From an uncultured Rivibacter sp. (GTDB lineage: Bacteria > Pseudomonadota > Gammaproteobacteria > Burkholderiales > Burkholderiaceae), in contig CAMLNA010000090.1 of NCBI GenBank assembly GCA_946481025.1, positions 1-18,478 on the forward strand: a stretch of 18,478 bases of DNA, read 5' to 3'. A program made the position numbers and the translations under genes. A model generated the notes under the pieces. The model worked only from the letters and a program-made list of their open reading frames with translations, did not search any database and was not told where the DNA came from. Shown here in pieces: positions 1 through 7,398 of the stretch; positions within the stretch are counted from its first letter, which is position 1; each line of letters begins with the position of its first letter.

Positions 1-102
1 GCCTTGCAGCTTGCCGATGAAGCCGTACTCAAGCTGCTCCTCCTTGACGCCAAGGTTTGGCGGAGCGACAGGGGGGTCGTAGGTTTGCTTGGGTGGGGGC
101 AT
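1..102 (-). CDS. N-terminal fragment of a gene running off the left edge; possibly type I restriction R subunit
   Basis: Only the first 34 codons are in the window. The frame begins at an ATG (complement of 100-102), the first start codon after an in-frame stop near 145-147, and stays open to the edge. The peptide has a proline-rich start (MPPPKQTYDPPVAPPN) and then KEEQLEYGFIGKLQG. That last stretch reminds me of the N-terminus of some HsdR proteins, where a similar segment precedes the nuclease domain; this is from memory of the family and is weak. No clear ribosome binding site lies upstream. It follows regA on the same strand after a 228-base gap, so it is probably a separate transcription unit. 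If it is HsdR, the left flank is an accessory restriction region. Confidence 0.35.
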   Translation of the reverse strand, partial: MPPPKQTYDPPVAPPNLGVKEEQLEYGFIGKLQG

Positions 103-330
103 GGGTGAGCGTATGGACAGGTAAGCAACGACGCAGGGAGCTGTTCAAGCAGTCGATTGACGAGAGGTGTTGCGAATTCTGCCCCGGGACATGCATCACG
201 GCCCCGAATTGTGGCGCTAGCAGACTCACTCAATCACGGCAGCGCTTCGCAGTGTGGCAATCAACGACTCTCGTTTGACTCGGCGACCACCCGCACTACC
301 CGTCGAGGTACGTCCACGCGTCCACCCGAC
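103..330. other. Intergenic gap between regA and the left-edge gene
   Basis: This 228-base stretch looks less GC-rich than the rest of the window and holds no convincing gene. Short open frames on both strands lack ribosome binding sites and family resemblance. I see no clear terminator hairpin after regA and no tRNA-like fold. The change in composition fits a junction between the core respiratory operon and acquired DNA, but that is inference. Confidence 0.4.
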
Positions 331-894
331 CTACTTGACCCGCTGCTTCTCGAGCTTGCGCGCCAGCGTGCGGCGGTGCATGCCCAGCCGCCGCGCGGTT
401 TCCGAGATGTTGAAGCCGGTCTCGGCCAGCGTCTCGTGGATGCGCTCCCATTCGAGCGTCTTGATGGACGTGGTGCGCTCGGTGAGCTCGACGTCGGCGT
501 CGCCCTGGGCACGGTCGAAGGCGGCCTCGATGTCGTCGGTGTTGGCCGGTTTGGCGAGATAGTGGCGCGCGCCGAGCTTGATGGCCTCGACCGCGGTGGC
601 GATGCTGGCATAGCCGGTGAGCACCACGATCACCATGGCGGCGTCGTGCGCATGCAGCGCCTGCACGCAGGCGAGGCCGGAGGCGCCGCCTGCGAGCTTC
701 AGGTCCACCACCGCATAGGCCGGGCGACGGCCCTCGCCTTCGAGCAGCGTGCGCACTTCGTCGAGGTTGGTGGCACGCAACACCTCATAGCCGCGCCGCT
801 CGAACGAACGCGCGAGCGTGCGGGCGAAGGCGTCGTCGTCTTCGACGATCAGCAGGCGGCGGGGTTCAGCGGTCGCTTCCATCGGGCGTGTCAT
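331..894 (-). CDS. regA: RegA/PrrA/ActR-family response regulator
   Basis: This 187-residue cytoplasmic DNA-binding regulator is the partner of the kinase encoded just upstream. The receiver domain spans about residues 12-128, with the acidic pocket at E18/D19/D20, the phosphoacceptor D64 (VVDLKL), T93 and K115. After a linker, a Fis-type helix-turn-helix covers about 150-185 (ETLAETGFNISETARRLGMHRRTLARKL), typical of RegA/ActR. The ATG used overlaps the end of the kinase gene by 29 bases, implying translational coupling; a second ATG four codons later is possible. RegA proteins control respiratory and other redox genes in Proteobacteria. As the last gene after cyoABCD and SURF1, it probably regulates this operon. 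The gene symbol is by family. Confidence 0.9.
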   Translation of the reverse strand: MTRPMEATAEPRRLLIVEDDDAFARTLARSFERRGYEVLRATNLDEVRTLLEGEGRRPAYAVVDLKLAGGASGLACVQALHAHDAAMVIVVLTGYASIATAVEAIKLGARHYLAKPANTDDIEAAFDRAQGDADVELTERTTSIKTLEWERIHETLAETGFNISETARRLGMHRRTLARKLEKQRVK

Positions 895-2206
895 CTTGCC
901 GTGGCGGCGCCAGCGCCGCCAGCGGCAGCCGGATCTCCACTTCGGCGCCGCCCTCGGGCCGGTTGCGCGCGGCGATGCGGCCGCCCAGCGAGCGCGCCAC
1001 GTTCACCGACAGGAACAGCCCGAGGCCGCCGCCCGGGCGCCCCTTGCTCGACTGGTAGGGCTTGCCGAAGCGTTCGAGCATGGCCGGCGCGAAGCCGGGG
1101 CCTTCGTCCTGCACCCGCAGCACCAGCTCGTCGTCTTCGCAAAGGGCCAGCAGGCCGGGTGCCGCATGCGGCGCGGCCTCCAGCGCGTTGTCGAGCACGT
1201 TGTCGAGCATCTGCCGCAGCGCGAAGTCCGAGATCATCGGCAGGTCGGGCAGGCCGGCCCTTTCGTAGTGCAGGCCCGCTGCGTTGCGCGTGGCACGCCA
1301 GTGCGCGACCAGCTCGTCGAGAAAGGCGAACAGCGTGGTCTGCACCGGCGCCTCGCCGCGCGCTTCGCCGGCCGACAGCAGGATGCCGCTGACGATGGCC
1401 TTGCAGCGTTGCAGCTGGCGCTGCATCTCCTCGATCTCCTCGCGCAGCTCGGGCTCGGCCGCGAACGGCGCCATGCGCGACCAGTCGCCCAGGATCACCG
1501 ACAGCGTGGCCAGCGGCGTGCCGAGCTCGTGCGCTGCGCCCGAGGCCAGCAGCCCCATGCGCACGATGTGCTCTTCTTCGGCGGCGCGCTGGCGCGCTTC
1601 GGCCAGGCGCGCATCGCGCTGGCGCAGGTTGCGCCCGATGCGCACGATGAAGGTCACCAGCAGCGCCGCATTGAGCAGGAAGCAGATGAGGAGCCCGCCG
1701 ATGTAGGGCGCCGACAGCGCGGCGCCGGCGAAGCCCGGCAGCTGCAGCGGCCGGTACCACTGGGTGAGCGCCATGAAGCACAGGCTGGTGAGGCCGACGA
1801 GGGTCCAGACGTCGCGCGGGCGCAGCAGCACCGAACCGAGCGCCACCTGCAGCAGGTACAGGAAGATGAACGGGTTGGTGACGCCGCCCGAATAGAACAG
1901 CTGGCCGCTCAGCACGCCCACGTCGACCAGCAGCCCGCCGAACAGCTCGCCCGGGTGCACTTCGGCGGCGAAGCGGCTGCGCAGCCAGCAGGCGCCGTTG
2001 AACAGCGCGAGCGCCGCCAGCAGCGGCAGCATCTCGGCCAGCGGCAAGGTGATGCCCAGCCCGAAGTGCACCGCGAGGATGGTGACCAGCTGGCCTGCGA
2101 CGGCCAGCCAGCGCAGTTGCACCAGCTGCAGCAGGTTCTCGCGGCCGGCGATCCTTTCGGGCGCCTGCGCGGCGTCGCCCTGCGCTTGATGCGGCTGGGC
2201 GTGCAT
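866..2206 (-). CDS. regB: RegB/PrrB-family redox sensor histidine kinase
   Basis: This is a 446-residue inner-membrane kinase. About six hydrophobic segments lie between residues 30 and 190. A periplasm/membrane loop carries the GGVTNPF motif (107-113), which in RegB binds ubiquinone. The phosphorylated histidine is H226 in HELGTPLAT, the RegB-type H-box. C268 (LQRCKAIV) sits where RegB has its redox-active cysteine. The ATP-binding domain shows an N-box (DNVLDNALEA, 335-344), a G1 box (DEGPGF, 367-372) and a G2 box (GGGLGLFLS, 392-400). The gene starts 8 bases after the SURF1 stop and overlaps regA, so it belongs to the oxidase operon. Family knowledge says RegB kinase activity falls when the quinone pool is oxidised; that this kinase senses the pool drained by the adjacent Cyo oxidase is inference. 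Confidence 0.92.
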   Translation of the reverse strand: MHAQPHQAQGDAAQAPERIAGRENLLQLVQLRWLAVAGQLVTILAVHFGLGITLPLAEMLPLLAALALFNGACWLRSRFAAEVHPGELFGGLLVDVGVLSGQLFYSGGVTNPFIFLYLLQVALGSVLLRPRDVWTLVGLTSLCFMALTQWYRPLQLPGFAGAALSAPYIGGLLICFLLNAALLVTFIVRIGRNLRQRDARLAEARQRAAEEEHIVRMGLLASGAAHELGTPLATLSVILGDWSRMAPFAAEPELREEIEEMQRQLQRCKAIVSGILLSAGEARGEAPVQTTLFAFLDELVAHWRATRNAAGLHYERAGLPDLPMISDFALRQMLDNVLDNALEAAPHAAPGLLALCEDDELVLRVQDEGPGFAPAMLERFGKPYQSSKGRPGGGLGLFLSVNVARSLGGRIAARNRPEGGAEVEIRLPLAALAPPRQDDTPDGSDR

Positions 2207-2214
2207 GGGGCGGT

Positions 2215-3015
2215 TCAGCCTCGCCGGGCCCTGCGGCGCTGCGTCCGCAGTTCGGTGGCCACCGCGTAGACCAGCGCGGCGGCGGTCATGGCGGCCAGGG
2301 CAAACCAGGTGAGCGCGTACATGAGGTGGTTGTTGCTGAAGTGCAGCACGGTGAGACCGGGGCGCGGCCAGTCGAGCGGCGCATCGTTGTCGGCCCGCAC
2401 GTCGATGAAGTACGGCGCCACCGCGCCGGCATGTTCGCCGCCGCCCAGGCCGCGTGCGGCGGCAATGGCGGCCACGTCGCGCGAGTACCAGCGGCCAGCC
2501 GCCGGGTCGTTGTCCTGCAGCAGGCGGCCGCGCGGCTCGGTGAGGCGCAGCAGGCCGGCCACGGCCTGCACGCCGGCGGGCTCGGGCTGGCCGCGCGCGG
2601 CGCGCTCGCGCCGGTCGGGCGGCACGAAGCCGCGGTTCACCAGCACCCAGTAGCCTTCTTCGGTGCGCAGCGGCGTCAGCACCCAGTAGCCGCTGCCCAG
2701 CGCGGTGGTGGCCTGCACCAGCGTCTCGAGCTCATGCGCGAAGCGGCCGCGCACCATCACGCGGCGGTATTCGGCGTCCGCGCCGTCGAACGACGACCAC
2801 TCGGCCGGTCCGGGCGCCGCGGCCGGAGCGGCCGTCTGGTGCTGCTCGATGCGCTCGATGAGGCTGGTCTTCCACTGCAGGCGGTTGAGCTGCCACATGC
2901 CGAGCGACACGAGGCCGGCAAAGGCGAACAGGCCGCCCAGCAGCAGCGCGACCCACAGCGCCGCACCCAGGGGGCGCGACGCGGCCGCATCGAGGGTCTG
3001 CGAGTTGTTCGTCAT
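2215..3015 (-). CDS. SURF1-family oxidase assembly protein
   Basis: This 266-residue protein has the standard SURF1 layout: one membrane helix near the N-terminus (about 18-41), a large periplasmic domain, and a second helix near the C-terminus (about 233-255). Family motifs are clear: GYWVLTPL (109-116), VNRGFVP (125-131) and the pre-helix FSNNHLMYALTWF. SURF1 (Shy1/SurF1) helps insert haem into subunit I of haem-copper oxidases. Its start codon overlaps the cyoD stop by 4 bases (ATGA), so it is translated with the oxidase genes. No haem O synthase (cyoE) lies in this window, so SURF1 takes the place cyoE has in the E. coli operon; the haem O synthase must be encoded elsewhere. Confidence 0.92.
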   Translation of the reverse strand: MTNNSQTLDAAASRPLGAALWVALLLGGLFAFAGLVSLGMWQLNRLQWKTSLIERIEQHQTAAPAAAPGPAEWSSFDGADAEYRRVMVRGRFAHELETLVQATTALGSGYWVLTPLRTEEGYWVLVNRGFVPPDRRERAARGQPEPAGVQAVAGLLRLTEPRGRLLQDNDPAAGRWYSRDVAAIAAARGLGGGEHAGAVAPYFIDVRADNDAPLDWPRPGLTVLHFSNNHLMYALTWFALAAMTAAALVYAVATELRTQRRRARRG

Positions 3016-3389
3016 GGCATCTGGCGCATGTCGTGGACCGGCATCATGTTCGTGTTGAGGTGGAACATCACCCAGATCGAACCGGCCAGCATGATGATCA
3101 CGATGGCTGCGGTGAAGATCAACGACAGCATCGACCAGCCGCCTTCGATCTTCGCGTTCATGTGCAGGAAGTAGATCATGTGCACGACGATCTGCACCGC
3201 GGCGAAACCCAGGATCACCGCGGCAGTGAGGCCCGGCGTGGGCAGCACCTTGGCCATCACCAGCCAGAACGGGATGGCGGTGAGCACCACCGACAGCAGG
3301 AACCCGATGACGTAGCCCTTCGCGGAGAAGTGGTAGCCGCCGTCTTCGTCATGGTGGTGATCGTCGTGGCTTGAATGTTGTTCGCTCAT
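3012..3389 (-). CDS. cyoD: Cytochrome bo3 ubiquinol oxidase subunit IV
   Basis: This 125-residue protein has a His/Asp-rich hydrophilic N-terminus (DDHHHDED) followed by three membrane helices at about 26-46, 53-75 and 88-110, the size and shape of CyoD / COX4_pro. The IVVHMIYFLHMN segment in helix 2 is characteristic. An upstream in-frame extension to about 3467 reads through the dispersed repeat and is not protein-like. The ATG at 3387-3389 has a GGAG eight bases upstream, so I chose it. CyoD helps CuB and haem assembly in the oxidase. It overlaps SURF1 by 4 bases downstream, but 124 bases, including a structured repeat, separate it from cyoC, where operons usually have almost no gap. Confidence 0.93.
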   Translation of the reverse strand: MSEQHSSHDDHHHDEDGGYHFSAKGYVIGFLLSVVLTAIPFWLVMAKVLPTPGLTAAVILGFAAVQIVVHMIYFLHMNAKIEGGWSMLSLIFTAAIVIIMLAGSIWVMFHLNTNMMPVHDMRQMP

Positions 3390-3443
3390 GGCTGCAGCTC
3401 CGAGATGCTTGTGCACAGGCAATGGCCAAGCCCGGTGAACACC

Positions 3444-3513
3444 GTGGATCCGGCTTTGCCGGTCCACTGGTGTTGCCCCCTTGAGGGGGCGGCCGAAGGC
3501 CGTAGGGGGTGGG
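3444..3513. repeat. Dispersed palindromic repeat, family 1, copy A
   Basis: This 70-base element fills most of the cyoC-cyoD gap and ends exactly where the cyoC stop codon begins. It contains three consecutive inverted repeats: GTGGATCCGGC-ttt-GCCGGTCCAC, then CCCCCTTGAGGGGG, then GGCCGAAGGCC. A second copy at 18345-18416 has the same order and near-identical first and second stems. Because it would be transcribed inside the cyo operon, it can fold in the mRNA between cyoC and cyoD. Similar GC-rich elements are scattered between genes in Burkholderiales genomes; that statement is from general knowledge, while the two copies here are seen directly. Confidence 0.85.
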
Positions 3514-4128
3514 TCACAACACCCCCATGAGGTAGACGAAGGTGAACACGCCGATCCAGACGACGTCGAGGAAGTGCCAGAACATCGACAGGCACATCAG
3601 GCGGCGCTGGTTCTCGGCGATGAGGCCGTGCCTTTGCACCTGCACCATCAGCGTGGCGAGCCAGATCACGCCGAAGGTGACGTGCAGGCCGTGCGTGCCC
3701 ACCAGCGTGAAGAACGACGACAGGAAGGCACTGCGCTGCGGGCCGGCACCCTGGTGGATGAGGTGGGCGAACTCGTACAGCTCGATGCCGAGGAAGCCCA
3801 GGCCCAGCAGGCCGGTCACCGCCAGCCAGCCGAGCACCTGGCCCTTGCGGCGGTGCTGCGCGGCGATCATCGCGAAGCCGTAGGTGATGGACGACAGCAG
3901 CAGCAGTGCCGTGTTGATGGCCACCAGCTGCAGGTCGAAGAGGTCGGCACCCGACGGGCCGGCCGCATAGCTGCGGCCGAGCACGGCGTACACCGCGAAC
4001 AGCACCGCGAAGATGAGGCAGTCGCTCATCAGGTAGAGCCAGAAGCCCAGCAGCGTGCCTTGTTGCGGGTGGTGGTCGCCGCTGTCGTAGAACACCGGCG
4101 CGGCGAGAGTGGGTTGAACGCTCGACAT
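3514..4128 (-). CDS. cyoC: Cytochrome bo3 ubiquinol oxidase subunit III
   Basis: This 204-residue protein has five membrane helices and matches the CyoC / COX3 pattern. Recognisable segments are [24 protein letters not shown] near the N-terminus, [28 protein letters not shown] and [20 protein letters not shown] at the end. Subunit III stabilises the subunit I/II core and has no redox centre. A GTG 12 bases further upstream is in frame, but GAGGTGA lies 8 bases before the ATG at 4126-4128 and overlaps that GTG, so the ATG is the better start. The gene begins 13 bases after the cyoB stop. Its stop codon directly abuts the dispersed repeat. Confidence 0.95.
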   Translation of the reverse strand: MSSVQPTLAAPVFYDSGDHHPQQGTLLGFWLYLMSDCLIFAVLFAVYAVLGRSYAAGPSGADLFDLQLVAINTALLLLSSITYGFAMIAAQHRRKGQVLGWLAVTGLLGLGFLGIELYEFAHLIHQGAGPQRSAFLSSFFTLVGTHGLHVTFGVIWLATLMVQVQRHGLIAENQRRLMCLSMFWHFLDVVWIGVFTFVYLMGVL

Positions 4129-4145
4129 GTTGGAAGTCACCTCAG
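4129..4145 (-). promoter_or_regulatory. Shine-Dalgarno that fixes the cyoC start
   Basis: On the minus strand the bases before the cyoC ATG read CTGAGGTGACTTCCAAC. GAGGTGA is a near-perfect ribosome binding site with an 8-base spacer to the ATG at 4128, and it includes the cyoB TGA stop. It argues against the upstream GTG as start and shows cyoB-cyoC termination-reinitiation coupling. Confidence 0.7.
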
Positions 4146-6151
4146 GCCAACGCGCCGGCCAGCGCCTGCGTGCGTGCGTTTTCGCAGCGCGTCACCTCAT
4201 CGGCCGGGATGTGGAAGTCGCGCTTGTAGTTGAAGGTGTGCACGATGGCGGCCGCCACGGTGGCGAAGAAGGTCAGTCCGGCGATGAGCCACATGTGCCA
4301 GATCAGAGCGAAGCCGCAGGCCGTGGCGAGCGCGGCGATCACCACGCCGGCCGCCGTGTTCTTCGGCATGTGGATGGCCTTGAAGCCGGCCACCGGGCGC
4401 ACCGCGCCGCGGCGCTTCATGTCGTGCCAGGCGTCGTTGTCGTGCACCACCGGCGTGAAGGCGAAGTTGTAGTCGGGCGGCGGCGAGGCGGTGGACCATT
4501 CCAGCGTGCGGCCGTCCCAGGGGTCGCCGGTCAGGTCGCGCAGCTGCTCGCGCTTCCTGTAGCTCACCACCAGCTGGATCAGGAAGGCGGCGATGCCCAG
4601 CGCGATGAGCACCGCGCCGAAGGCGGCGATCTGGAACCAGATCTGCAGCGATGGATCGTCGAAGTGGCTCATGCGGCGGGTCACGCCCATCAGGCCGAGC
4701 ACGTACAGCGGCATGAAGGCGAAGAAGAAGCCGATCTGCCAGAACCAGAACGAGCACTTGCCCCAGAACGGATCGAGCTTGTAGCCGAAGGCCTTGGGGA
4801 ACCAGAACACGATGCCGGCGAACAGGCCGAACAGCACGCCGCCGATGATGACGTTGTGGAAGTGCGCGATCAGGAACAGGCTGTTGTGCAGCACGAAGTC
4901 GGCCGGCGGCACCGCGAGCAGCACGCCGGTCATGCCGCCGATCACGAAGGTGACCATGAAGCCCACCGTCCACAGCATCGGCACCTCGAACCTGATGCGC
5001 CCGCGGTACATGGTGAACAGCCAGTTGAAGATCTTCGCCCCGGTGGGGATCGAGATGATCATGGTCGTGATGCCGAAGAACGAGTTCACGCTCGCACCCG
5101 AGCCCATCGTGAAGAAGTGATGCAGCCACACCAGGTACGACAGGATGGTGATCACGATGGTGGCGTAGACCATCGACGCGTAGCCGAAGAGGCGCTTGCG
5201 GCTGAAGGTGGCCACCACCTCCGAGAAGATGCCGAAGGCCGGCAGCACCAGGATGTACACCTCGGGGTGGCCCCAGATCCAGATCAGGTTCACGTACATC
5301 ATGGCGTTGCCGCCGAGGTCGTTCGTGAAGAAGTTCGTGCCGGCGTAGCGGTCCAGGCTCAGCAGCGCCAGGGCGGCGGTGAGCACCGGGAACGACGCGA
5401 CGATGAGCACGTTGGCGCACAGCGAAGTCCAGGTGAACACCGGCATGCGCATCATGGCCATGCCCGGCGCTCGCATCTTGATGATGGTGGCGATGAGGTT
5501 GATGCCCGACAGCGTGGTGCCCACGCCCGCCACCTGCAATGACCACAGGTAGTAGTCCACCCCCACGCCCGGGCTCTGCAGGATGCCCGACAGCGGCGGG
5601 TAGGCCAGCCAGCCGGTGCGCGCGAACTCGCCGACGAACAGCGACGCCATCACCAGCACCGCGCCGCCGGCGGTCATCCAGAAGCTGAAGTTGTTGAGGA
5701 AGGGGAAGGCCACGTCGCGCGCGCCGATCTGCAGCGGCACGAGGTAGTTCATGAAGCCGGTGATCAGCGGCATCGCCACGAAGAAGATCATGATCACGCC
5801 GTGCGCCGTGAAGATCTGGTCGTAGTGGTGCGGCGGCAGGAAGCCGGCGGCGTCGCCGAAGGCGATGGCCTGCTGGGCGCGCATCATGATGGCGTCGGCG
5901 AAGCCGCGCAGCAGCATCACCAGGCCCAGCACGATGTACATGATCCCGATCTTCTTGTGGTCGATGCTGGTGATCCAGTCGCGCCACAGCGTGCCCCACA
6001 GCTTGAAGCGGGTGATGAGCGCCAGGATGGCGAGGCCGCCCAGCACGGTGGCGGCGAAGGTGCCGATCAGGATCGGCTCGTGCAGCGGGAGCGCGTCCCA
6101 GCCGAGGCGGCCGAACACGAGCTTTTGCAGGTCGAGGGAGTCGGTGGACAT
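4142..6151 (-). CDS. cyoB: Cytochrome bo3 ubiquinol oxidase subunit I
   Basis: This 669-residue subunit is close to the E. coli CyoB length (663). It oxidises ubiquinol, reduces O2 and pumps protons. All metal ligands are present with a constant +11 offset from E. coli numbering: haem b H117 and H432, CuB H295 (in WGHPEVY, with crosslink Y299), H344 and H345, and high-spin haem H430. The high-affinity quinone site is also conserved (R82, D86, H109, Q112 by the same offset), which supports a quinol rather than cytochrome c donor. Fifteen or so membrane helices are expected from hydrophobicity. It follows cyoA after 37 bases. Its ribosome binding site is weak, but the ATG start gives the normal CyoB N-terminus. 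Confidence 0.97.
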   Translation of the reverse strand: MSTDSLDLQKLVFGRLGWDALPLHEPILIGTFAATVLGGLAILALITRFKLWGTLWRDWITSIDHKKIGIMYIVLGLVMLLRGFADAIMMRAQQAIAFGDAAGFLPPHHYDQIFTAHGVIMIFFVAMPLITGFMNYLVPLQIGARDVAFPFLNNFSFWMTAGGAVLVMASLFVGEFARTGWLAYPPLSGILQSPGVGVDYYLWSLQVAGVGTTLSGINLIATIIKMRAPGMAMMRMPVFTWTSLCANVLIVASFPVLTAALALLSLDRYAGTNFFTNDLGGNAMMYVNLIWIWGHPEVYILVLPAFGIFSEVVATFSRKRLFGYASMVYATIVITILSYLVWLHHFFTMGSGASVNSFFGITTMIISIPTGAKIFNWLFTMYRGRIRFEVPMLWTVGFMVTFVIGGMTGVLLAVPPADFVLHNSLFLIAHFHNVIIGGVLFGLFAGIVFWFPKAFGYKLDPFWGKCSFWFWQIGFFFAFMPLYVLGLMGVTRRMSHFDDPSLQIWFQIAAFGAVLIALGIAAFLIQLVVSYRKREQLRDLTGDPWDGRTLEWSTASPPPDYNFAFTPVVHDNDAWHDMKRRGAVRPVAGFKAIHMPKNTAAGVVIAALATACGFALIWHMWLIAGLTFFATVAAAIVHTFNYKRDFHIPADEVTRCENARTQALAGALA

Positions 6152-6188
6152 CTGGGTCGTCTCGCGGGTCGGGCCTCGGTGGCGGGCC

Positions 6189-7289
6189 TCAGTTGCGGGC
6201 CGTATCGGCAGTGAGGGCGGCGGCGGCAGGCAGTGCGGCGCCGGTCGGGTTGTCCGGCGTGCAGGCGGCTGCGGCCACGAAGCTGCGCTCGCCTTCCCGC
6301 CAGGGCTTGCGTTCCAGGTAGGCCAGACCGCCCTTGCCCATGCCGCCGGCGGCGTCGATCGCCATCATTTCGCCCATGCACATCTTGGTCTTGTCGACGC
6401 AGCGGTTGACCACCGCGTCGAACAGCTGCGGATCCACGCGGCCGAAGCGGCGCACCGGCTCGCGCTCGCTCGGCTGCTCGAGCTTCAGGTAGAGGCCCCG
6501 GTCGAGCACCTCGCCCGAGCCGCGGTGGGCCTCGACCCAGCGCTCGAAGCCGGCCGTGGACAGGCCGTGGAACTTGAAGCGCATGTGCGAAAAGCCGTCG
6601 CCGCTGAAGTTGGCCGAGAAGCCGTCGTACACGCCGGCGCGGTTGATCACCGCGTGCAGCTTGGTCTCCATGCCCGGCATCGCATAGATCTGGCCGGCCA
6701 GCGCGGGGATGTAGAAGGAGTTCATCACGGTGGACGCGGTGATGCGGAACTGGATCGGACGGTCCACCGGCGCGGCCAGTTCGTTGACGGTGGCGATGCC
6801 CTGCTCGGGATAGAGGAACAGCCACTTCCAGTCGAGCGCCACCACCTGCACCACCAGCGGCGCGACCTTCGGGTCCACCGGGCGTTGCGCGTCGATGCGC
6901 TCCAGCGGGCGCCACGGGTCGAGCTTGTGGGTGCTGATCCAGGTCAGCGCGCCCAGCGCGATGATGATCAGCAGCGGCGCGCCCCAGATCACGAGTTCGA
7001 GGCGGGTGGAGTGGTCCCAGTCGGGGCTGTAGGTCGCCTCGGTGTTCGACTGCCGGTAGCGCCAGGCGAACACGAACGTGAGCACGATCACCGGCACGAT
7101 GATCAGCAGCATCAGCACGGTCGAGGTGACAATCAGCCGGGCCTGCTGGGCGGCGATGTCACCGGAGGGGTTCATCACCACGGTGTCGCAGCCGGCCAGC
7201 AGCAGCAAGGTCAGCGCGCCCACCACCGCGCCGAGTCCTCGGGCGGGGTGCACGCGGGTTCTGTCGTTGTTCGGGCGTGTCGCGGTCAT
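6189..7289 (-). CDS. cyoA: Cytochrome bo3 ubiquinol oxidase subunit II (lipoprotein)
   Basis: This 366-residue protein is the first gene of the operon. It begins with a lipoprotein signal ending LLLLAGC, with C34 as the lipidated cysteine. Two membrane helices follow (about 52-76 and 97-118), then a periplasmic cupredoxin domain with [18 protein letters not shown] (153-170) and the [18 protein letters not shown] stretch. Where cytochrome c oxidases have the CuA cysteines, this protein reads [12 protein letters not shown] (225-236) with no cysteine, so it lacks CuA as expected for CyoA. The C-terminal tail after about residue 285 contains a Cys/Met-containing segment ([15 protein letters not shown]) and continues to a low-complexity end, longer than E. 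coli CyoA (315). Confidence 0.96.
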   Translation of the reverse strand: MTATRPNNDRTRVHPARGLGAVVGALTLLLLAGCDTVVMNPSGDIAAQQARLIVTSTVLMLLIIVPVIVLTFVFAWRYRQSNTEATYSPDWDHSTRLELVIWGAPLLIIIALGALTWISTHKLDPWRPLERIDAQRPVDPKVAPLVVQVVALDWKWLFLYPEQGIATVNELAAPVDRPIQFRITASTVMNSFYIPALAGQIYAMPGMETKLHAVINRAGVYDGFSANFSGDGFSHMRFKFHGLSTAGFERWVEAHRGSGEVLDRGLYLKLEQPSEREPVRRFGRVDPQLFDAVVNRCVDKTKMCMGEMMAIDAAGGMGKGGLAYLERKPWREGERSFVAAAACTPDNPTGAALPAAAALTADTARN

Positions 7290-7313
7290 TGGGATGTCCA
7301 GGCGCGCGGGTAA

Positions 7314-7319
7314 ACCATA
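7314..7319 (-). promoter_or_regulatory. Possible -10 element of the cyoA promoter
   Basis: Reading the minus strand, TATGGT lies 24 bases before the cyoA start codon and 29 bases downstream of the FNR-type box at 7349-7362. No good -35 hexamer is found 16-18 bases upstream, which would fit an activator-dependent promoter, but the match is short and the assignment is tentative. Confidence 0.3.
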
Positions 7320-7348
7320 GTTGCGCGTTGCGACTCAATGTATCTTGA

Positions 7349-7362
7349 TTGACCCGGATCAA
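7349..7362. promoter_or_regulatory. FNR/ANR-type binding site in the cyoA-MFS divergent region
   Basis: The sequence TTGACCCGGATCAA matches the FNR consensus TTGAT-N4-ATCAA in 9 of 10 defined positions. It lies between the divergent starts of cyoA (7289) and the MFS transporter (7399). Its centre is 66 bases from the cyoA start codon and 43 bases from the MFS start codon. In E. coli, cyoABCDE is repressed by FNR and ArcA when oxygen is low (established). The same control here is a reasonable inference; activation of the transporter is the alternative. Confidence 0.65.
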
Positions 7363-7398
7363 CGATTGGACATTTTGTCCCACCCACCTGCTCTGAAC

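Noticed and set aside
157..2269. Long plus-strand open frames (over 400 codons each) across regB and regA
   Set aside because: They are antisense shadows in GC-rich DNA. Their translations are Arg/His/Gln-rich with no domains, whereas the minus-strand frames encode clear RegB and RegA motifs.
3390..3467. N-terminal extension of CyoD
   Set aside because: The extension reads through the dispersed repeat, lacks an RBS, and is not part of CyoD. The ATG at 3389 has GGAG upstream and gives the normal length.
3444..3513. CRISPR or insertion sequence origin for the repeats
   Set aside because: Copies are far apart and not regularly spaced. There are no spacers, no transposase gene and no clear target duplications.
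4127..5542. 471-codon plus-strand open frame opposite cyoB
   Set aside because: The translation is a His/Glu/Asp-rich low-complexity string, the reverse-strand echo of membrane-helix codons. The cyoB frame has all catalytic residues.
4142..7289. Interpretation as an aa3-type cytochrome c oxidase
   Set aside because: Subunit II has no CuA cysteines, and subunit I keeps the quinol-site residues R82, D86, H109 and Q112. Together these identify a quinol oxidase.
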